Below are positions 59,616 to 64,000 of a DNA stretch of 64,000 nucleotides, piece after piece (positions within the stretch are counted from its first letter, which is position 1; each line of letters starts with the position of its first letter). The position numbers and the translations under genes were made by a program. The notes below the pieces were generated by a model that was not told where the DNA came from, did not search any database, and saw only the letters and a program-made list of their open reading frames with translations. Origin of the DNA: Fibrobacterota bacterium (GTDB lineage Bacteria > Fibrobacterota > Fibrobacteria > UBA11236); the NCBI GenBank assembly GCA_019509785.1, contig JAEKLQ010000034.1:1-64000 (forward strand), given 5' to 3'.

Positions 59616-61190
59616 ATGTCCATGACCGAAGAAATCCTCAAGCGCCGCACCTTCGCCATCGTGAGCCATCCGGACGCCGGCAAGACCACCATCACGGAAA
59701 AATTCCTGTGGTTCGGCAAGGTGATCCGCGAAGCCGGGCACGTGCGCGCCAAGGCCAACAAGAAGTTCACCACCTCGGACTGGATGAAGATCGAGCAGCA
59801 GCGCGGAATTTCCGTCAGCTCCTCCGTGCTGAGCTTTCCCTATGGCGGTTGCCAGATCAATCTAGTGGACACCCCCGGCCATCAGGATTTCAGCGAGGAT
59901 ACCTACCGGGCACTCACCGCCGTGGATTCGGCGCTCATCCTCATCGACGCCGCCAAGGGCGTGGAGCCGCAGACCATCAAGCTGATGGAGGTTTGCAGCC
60001 TGCGCAAGACCCCCGTCACCGTATTCATGAACAAGCTGGATCGCGACGCCCAGGATCCCGTGGCCCTTATGGACGAGGTGGAACGTATCCTGGGTTTGAA
60101 ATGCTCGCCCATGACCCTGCCCATCGGCAGCGGCAAGATGTTCCAAGGCGTGTATTCCTTCATCGACGAGTCGGTGCACGTGTTCAGCCCCGAGACGCCG
60201 GAAGGGGAGATGCGCAAGGTGGACGGCGTGGACGATCCCCGCCTGGACGAATGGTTCGACGCCAAGTACCTGAAGGAGTTCCGCGATCAGGCCGATTTGG
60301 TGCGGGGGGCGATGGAGACCTTCGACCGGGTCCGTTACCTGAAAGGGGAACTGGCGCCGGTTTTTTTCGGATCGGCCATCAACAATTTCGGCATAAAGCA
60401 CCTGTTGGATAACTTCGTGGCCAATGCGCCCTCGCCCATGCCGCGCATCGCCGAACAGCGGGTTGTGGAAGCCACCGAGCCCCATTTCACCGGCTTCGTA
60501 TTCAAGATCCAGGCCAACACGGATCCCAAGCACCGCGATCGCATCGCCTTCGTCCGGGTATGCTCGGGCCGCTTCGAACGCGGGGCCAAGGTGCTGCATT
60601 GCCCGTCCGGCCGGCAGGTCCGCCTGGCGGCGCCGTCCACCTTCATGGCCCAGGACAAGACCGTGGTGGACGAAGCTTTCGCCGGCGACATCATCGGCAT
60701 CCATGATCCGGGCATGTACGGCATCAGCGATACGCTTTCGGAGTCCGAGTTCCTGAAGTACACGGGCATCCCCGATTTCGCGCCGGAGCATTTCTCCCGC
60801 GTGTACCTGGAAGATCCCCTGCGCAGCAAGCAATTGACCCAGGGCCTCAAGCAATTGTCGGAAGAAGGCGCTACCCAATTGTTCTCGCCCCTCGCGAGCC
60901 CGGTCCCGGTACTCGGCGTGGTCGGCGTGCTGCAATTCGACGTGCTCAAATTCCGCCTCGAGGAGGAATACAACGCCCGCTGCCGCCTGGAATCCGCTCC
61001 CATCTACGCGGTCCGTTGGCTTTCCGGGGACGCGGCGCAGATGGCCGAGTTCCGGTCGCAGAACACCCACGACATGGCCACCGACAAACGCGGGAACCTG
61101 GTCTATCTATGTCCGAACGAGTTCCGGCTGACCACCATGGAGAAGAATTACCCTAAGGTGATCTTCTCGAAGTTCCATCTTGAGGAATAA
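59616..61190 (+). CDS. prfC: Peptide chain release factor 3
   Basis: The 524-residue product is a translational GTPase with P-loop SHPDAGKTT, switch motifs RGISVSSS and DTPGHQDF, and NKLD. The linker and C-terminal half fit RF3 rather than EF-G, including LGVVGVLQFDVLKFRLEEEYN. RF3 recycles RF1/RF2 from the ribosome after termination. The start ATG is at 59616; a second Met two codons on is possible. It is divergent from the peptidase operon. Confidence 0.97.
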   Translation: MSMTEEILKRRTFAIVSHPDAGKTTITEKFLWFGKVIREAGHVRAKANKKFTTSDWMKIEQQRGISVSSSVLSFPYGGCQINLVDTPGHQDFSEDTYRALTAVDSALILIDAAKGVEPQTIKLMEVCSLRKTPVTVFMNKLDRDAQDPVALMDEVERILGLKCSPMTLPIGSGKMFQGVYSFIDESVHVFSPETPEGEMRKVDGVDDPRLDEWFDAKYLKEFRDQADLVRGAMETFDRVRYLKGELAPVFFGSAINNFGIKHLLDNFVANAPSPMPRIAEQRVVEATEPHFTGFVFKIQANTDPKHRDRIAFVRVCSGRFERGAKVLHCPSGRQVRLAAPSTFMAQDKTVVDEAFAGDIIGIHDPGMYGISDTLSESEFLKYTGIPDFAPEHFSRVYLEDPLRSKQLTQGLKQLSEEGATQLFSPLASPVPVLGVVGVLQFDVLKFRLEEEYNARCRLESAPIYAVRWLSGDAAQMAEFRSQNTHDMATDKRGNLVYLCPNEFRLTTMEKNYPKVIFSKFHLEE

Positions 61191-61281
61191 AACCCTCACC
61201 TAAAGAAACCGTTCCTGATAAGCGAAAAGCGTCGGGATCTTGGCCAAATCGGGGCGAATGACAAGATTTTACAGGTTCATT

Positions 61282-61311
61282 AGGTCCAGCGGACCTCATT
61301 ATTCTTAAAAT
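61282..61311 (+). promoter_or_regulatory. Dyad plus -10 before the TIM-barrel gene
   Basis: A perfect dyad, AGGTCC-AGC-GGACCT (61282-61296), sits at the -35 position of a -10 box TAAAAT (61306-61311). No good -35 hexamer is present. The arrangement suggests a regulator-dependent promoter. The ATG at 61338 is 26 bp downstream. Confidence 0.45.
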
Positions 61312-61337
61312 AGAACTGACTTTTTACCGGGACCTAC

Positions 61338-63182
61338 ATGTATAAGACCCATCATTACCTGCATATCCCAGTCATGGGCACAGGCTTCACTATCGATTGC
61401 CCCATCCGGGTGGCCCGATTCGGGCTCTCTTCGGTGATTTCGCTGGTGGATGATCTGCTCATCGAAAGGATCCGCAAGCATTACGCGGTCAAGTACGGAT
61501 TCCCCTACGAGGCTATCACCGCTTCCCAACCGGACCCGCGCGCGCGCCGTATCTCCGCCTATCTCGACCTGGTCGACGATATCGTCAACCTGCAGGTGGC
61601 CGAGATCAAAGCCATGCCCTTCGAGCCGGGGAACGACAAATCCAAATACTTCGAGCTCCTGCCCGATACTTCGCCCACCAAGAAGCTTTACTTCGAATAC
61701 CTGGCCGCTGCGCCCGGACCCGGGAAAAGCCAGCTCGAAAAACAACTCACCGATCTGATCCTGCCCGGCAAGATCGACGGCAATATCATGACCAAGCTGG
61801 ACCGGATCAATTACGATCGGGAAGGCCACGTGATGTCCATGGAGCACGCGGACGCCAAGGCGGCCCTGCGCGGTTTCGCGAAGTCGAAAATCCGCGCCGA
61901 CATGGTTTTTTCCGCCGGCATCAATCCTACTCTGTACGGTTACATGGAGAACTTCCCGGACTTCTATCGCACGGCGGAAGGCCCTGCCAAGAAGGGCGTC
62001 ATCCTCAAGGTTTCCGATTACCGATCCAGCGTCATCCAGGGCAAGTTCCTGGCCAAGAAAGGCATCGAGGTCCGCGAGTTCCGCATCGAATCCGGGCTTA
62101 ACTGCGGCGGCCACGCCTTCGCATCGGACGGTTACCTGATGGGACCGATCCTCCAGGAATTCAAGGACAACCGCGGCAATTTCCCGACCATGTTCGAACC
62201 GCCTATCGCGGCCTATTACGAGAAGAAAGGCTGGCAATACCCGAGCGAAGCGAAGGACCGCCAAATCCCCGTAACCGCCCAGGGCGGCATCGGAAATCAT
62301 GCCGAGGTACGGCGCCTGATGGACGATTACGGCATCGACGCCACCGGTTGGGCGAGCCCGTTCCTGCTGGTCCCCGAGGCCACGGCCCTGGATGCGCATA
62401 CCCGCAAGCTCCTGGCCGAGGCCAAGGAAGAGGATCTCTATCTCAGCGATGTGTCGCCCTTGGGAGTGGTCTTCAACAATCTGCGCACCTCTTCGTCCCA
62501 CGAGTGGGCGCGGAAACAGATCGATGCGGGGAAGCCGGGTTCAGCCTGCCCGAAGAAATTCCTGGTCAGCAATACCGAGTTCACGGATAAGCCCATCTGC
62601 ACCGCTTCCAAGGAATTCCAGGGACAGAAGCTCACGGCCATGGGATTCGGAGAGGTACCTCCGTCGGATACGCCTCAGCCCGAGGTACAGACCGTTTACG
62701 CCAAGCATTGCATTTGCGATCAGCTCGGGAACGGCGCATTGATTGACTTGGGAGTCGTGAAGCCCGAGATGCCGGTATCCGTCTGCCCGGGCCCGAACAT
62801 CGCTTACTTCGATCGGCTCTATTCATTGCGCGAGATGGTCGATTATATCTACGGCAGGGGCCCATCCTTGACTCCCGCCGATCGTCCCCACATGTTCAGC
62901 AAGGATCTGGTCATGTCGGTGGATTACTTCGGTAAGCTCGTGGAGAAGCTGGCGCCGGGGGATAACAAGGCATTCGCCTACCTGGCGCTGTTCAAGACCA
63001 ATCTCGAAGCCGGGTTGGGCTATTACCAAGGCTTCGTTAAGAAGCCGGCATTCCCCGGGGAAAACTTGGGCTCCCTCCAGGAAACCATGGATGCCCAGGG
63101 CCTACGACTGATTGAGTTGTGGGTAAAGGCTCAAGCCAAGATGCCAAGCGAAGCTCCGGCGCAAGCGGTCAAGGTCGCCTGA
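61338..63182 (+). CDS. Nitronate-monooxygenase-like FMN TIM-barrel protein with Cys clusters
   Basis: The 614-residue product begins VMGTGFTIDCPIRVARFGLS, like the first strand of FMN TIM-barrel oxygenases or reductases. It then has RIESGLNCGGHAF and VTAQGGIGNHAEVRRLM followed by GWASPFLLVPEAT, which parallel the GGH and GGI phosphate-binding motifs of nitronate monooxygenase. The last third adds Cys-rich segments (SACPKKFLVSN, PICTAS, HCICDQLG, VCPGPN) that could bind an Fe-S cluster. The family link is by eye. Substrate and role are unknown. Confidence 0.5.
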   Translation: MYKTHHYLHIPVMGTGFTIDCPIRVARFGLSSVISLVDDLLIERIRKHYAVKYGFPYEAITASQPDPRARRISAYLDLVDDIVNLQVAEIKAMPFEPGNDKSKYFELLPDTSPTKKLYFEYLAAAPGPGKSQLEKQLTDLILPGKIDGNIMTKLDRINYDREGHVMSMEHADAKAALRGFAKSKIRADMVFSAGINPTLYGYMENFPDFYRTAEGPAKKGVILKVSDYRSSVIQGKFLAKKGIEVREFRIESGLNCGGHAFASDGYLMGPILQEFKDNRGNFPTMFEPPIAAYYEKKGWQYPSEAKDRQIPVTAQGGIGNHAEVRRLMDDYGIDATGWASPFLLVPEATALDAHTRKLLAEAKEEDLYLSDVSPLGVVFNNLRTSSSHEWARKQIDAGKPGSACPKKFLVSNTEFTDKPICTASKEFQGQKLTAMGFGEVPPSDTPQPEVQTVYAKHCICDQLGNGALIDLGVVKPEMPVSVCPGPNIAYFDRLYSLREMVDYIYGRGPSLTPADRPHMFSKDLVMSVDYFGKLVEKLAPGDNKAFAYLALFKTNLEAGLGYYQGFVKKPAFPGENLGSLQETMDAQGLRLIELWVKAQAKMPSEAPAQAVKVA

Positions 63183-63483
63183 ACAAGAGCGGGATGTCAA
63201 TTGCCCAAGTTATCCCCCTTTTTTTCTTGAGTAGATATTCCTTTTAGAATCAGTGACTTAGACAGCTCGTCCGGTCGCCTATCCCCAGCCGCCCTAGCAT
63301 CACTTTTTCCATAAGGAAACGCCCCCTTGGGGCTTGCTTGCTTCAATTTATCTCGGATTACTATTTATTTCCTAAGCCATTGAATTTAAACGCATTATAG
63401 ATATTGTGACGCGGAATGTCCCCGCATTCTCTTTATATTTTCATCTCGACAGGGTTTGCCGCCCTCGCCTAGAATGAACTTAT
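63183..63483. other. 301-bp AT-rich intergenic region
   Basis: No gene is seen. A weak hairpin (GGGAT at about 63191, ATCCC at about 63212) followed by a T-tract may terminate the upstream gene. The middle is AT-rich. The end holds the promoter for the gene at 63484. Confidence 0.6.
63446..63475 (+). promoter_or_regulatory. Promoter giving a near-leaderless mRNA
   Basis: TCGACA (63446-63451), an 18-bp spacer and TAGAAT (63470-63475) stand 8 bp before the ATG at 63484. There is no Shine-Dalgarno sequence. Confidence 0.55.
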
Positions 63484-64000
63484 ATGTCCACCCCGCATGC
63501 TTCCCTCCGCTTCTTGATCGCAGGCCTTCTGCTCCCCGTATGTTCGTCCGCGTCTGATTCGACGCATGCCATCGATCCCGCTTCCGAAGCGAGCGTCGCC
63601 CGCCTCGGGCGCGATCAAAAATTGGAACTCAATTCGCGTTGGGATTTGGGTTATTACCTGTTCCAGATCCAGGAATTCGGCGCCGCCGCCAAGGAGTTCG
63701 AGAAGATCCGCACGGTTCTTCCCAAGGACGGTTCCCTGTTGGCCTTGATCGGATCATGCTATTCGATGTCGGGCCAATGGAAAGAGGGCGAAAAAGCCCT
63801 GCTGGAAGCCAAAGCCCAGAATCCCGATGACGAGGACATCAACGGCCTGCTGGGCCAATTCTATATCACCGCCGGCCAGTCGCTGAAAGGCGCTGCCTAT
63901 CTGGAGCATTCCTTGAAGGTGACCCCGGAGCAGGATGATCTACGGGCCCATCTGGCCAACCTGTATTTGGAAGCCGGCCAAACCGAACGCGCGCGGTATC
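63484..64000 (+). CDS. Exported TPR protein, 3' end outside window
   Basis: The frame runs from ATG 63484 to the right edge (172 codons seen). A signal peptide (SLRFLIAGLLLPVCSSAS) could be lipoprotein-type, though PVC is a poor lipobox. TPR-like repeats follow: DLGYYLFQIQEFGAAAKEFE, LLALIGSCYSMSGQWKEGEK, INGLLGQFYITAGQSLKGAA and LRAHLANLYLEAGQTERARY. Function unknown. Confidence 0.75.
   Translation, partial: MSTPHASLRFLIAGLLLPVCSSASDSTHAIDPASEASVARLGRDQKLELNSRWDLGYYLFQIQEFGAAAKEFEKIRTVLPKDGSLLALIGSCYSMSGQWKEGEKALLEAKAQNPDDEDINGLLGQFYITAGQSLKGAAYLEHSLKVTPEQDDLRAHLANLYLEAGQTERARY

Overview
The window is bacterial chromosome with high-GC coding DNA and no phage, plasmid, CRISPR or rRNA genes. 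Several features point to a Gram-negative member of the FCB superphylum, most likely a high-GC Fibrobacterota lineage. These are an AgmX/PglI C-terminal-domain protein, several PorV/FadL-like outer-membrane barrels, large exported proteins built from carboxypeptidase-regulatory-like and Ig-like domains, FlgD/type-9-like C-terminal domains, and a DUF1080-like secreted protein. This assignment is an inference from gene content; no marker phylogeny was possible.

Layout. 1-2.6 kb: the end of an AgmX/PglI-type protein, a strong terminator, a promoter, a barrel-like protein and a small lipoprotein. 2.7-8.8 kb: the cell-shape operon mreB-mreC-mreD-mrdA(PBP2)-rodA followed by a comF-like gene. 8.9-14 kb: a DUF1080-like secreted protein broken by a frameshift, tRNA-Ser(UGA), and a large Ig-repeat lipoprotein paired with a barrel-like partner. 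13.9-17.2 kb (minus): patatin-like lipase, a penicillin-binding transpeptidase and oligoribonuclease. 17.3-23 kb: fabF and a lipoprotein, then divergent fba and xseA-xseB. 23.1-36.6 kb: a long co-oriented surface cluster of a PKD lipoprotein, a FecR-domain protein, a barrel, a giant protein of about 2,800 residues with about 21 regulatory-like repeats (interrupted by one frameshift), and a PorV-like barrel. 37.1-39.6 kb (minus): a second lipoprotein/barrel pair. 39.7-48 kb (minus): a methyltransferase, pseudouridine synthase, rsmG, a glnE with N-terminal ACT domains, and glnA. 48-50.6 kb: a repeat-rich intergenic stretch, dcd and a TPR protein. 50.7-55 kb: a second surface cluster with a FecR-domain protein and a 777-residue barrel. 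55-64 kb: thiO-like oxidase, M20 and M3 peptidases, prfC, an FMN TIM-barrel-like enzyme and the start of a TPR protein.

How the genes work together. The housekeeping set covers rod-shape peptidoglycan synthesis, glutamine synthesis and its covalent control, ribosome maturation, and peptide and amino-acid turnover. The accessory content is almost entirely cell-envelope and surface proteins. The two FecR-containing surface clusters have no FecI sigma factor or TonB receptor beside them and are the best candidates for an undescribed system. Other points of interest are the ACT-GlnE fusion, three lipoprotein or exported-protein genes whose promoters sit so close to the ATG that the mRNA should be leaderless, several intergenic hairpin or repeat elements, and two genes each apparently missing one base (possible assembly errors).

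Limits. All functions come from reading motifs by eye; no database search, structure prediction or codon statistics were run. Long ORFs antisense to the real genes are common here and were left out.
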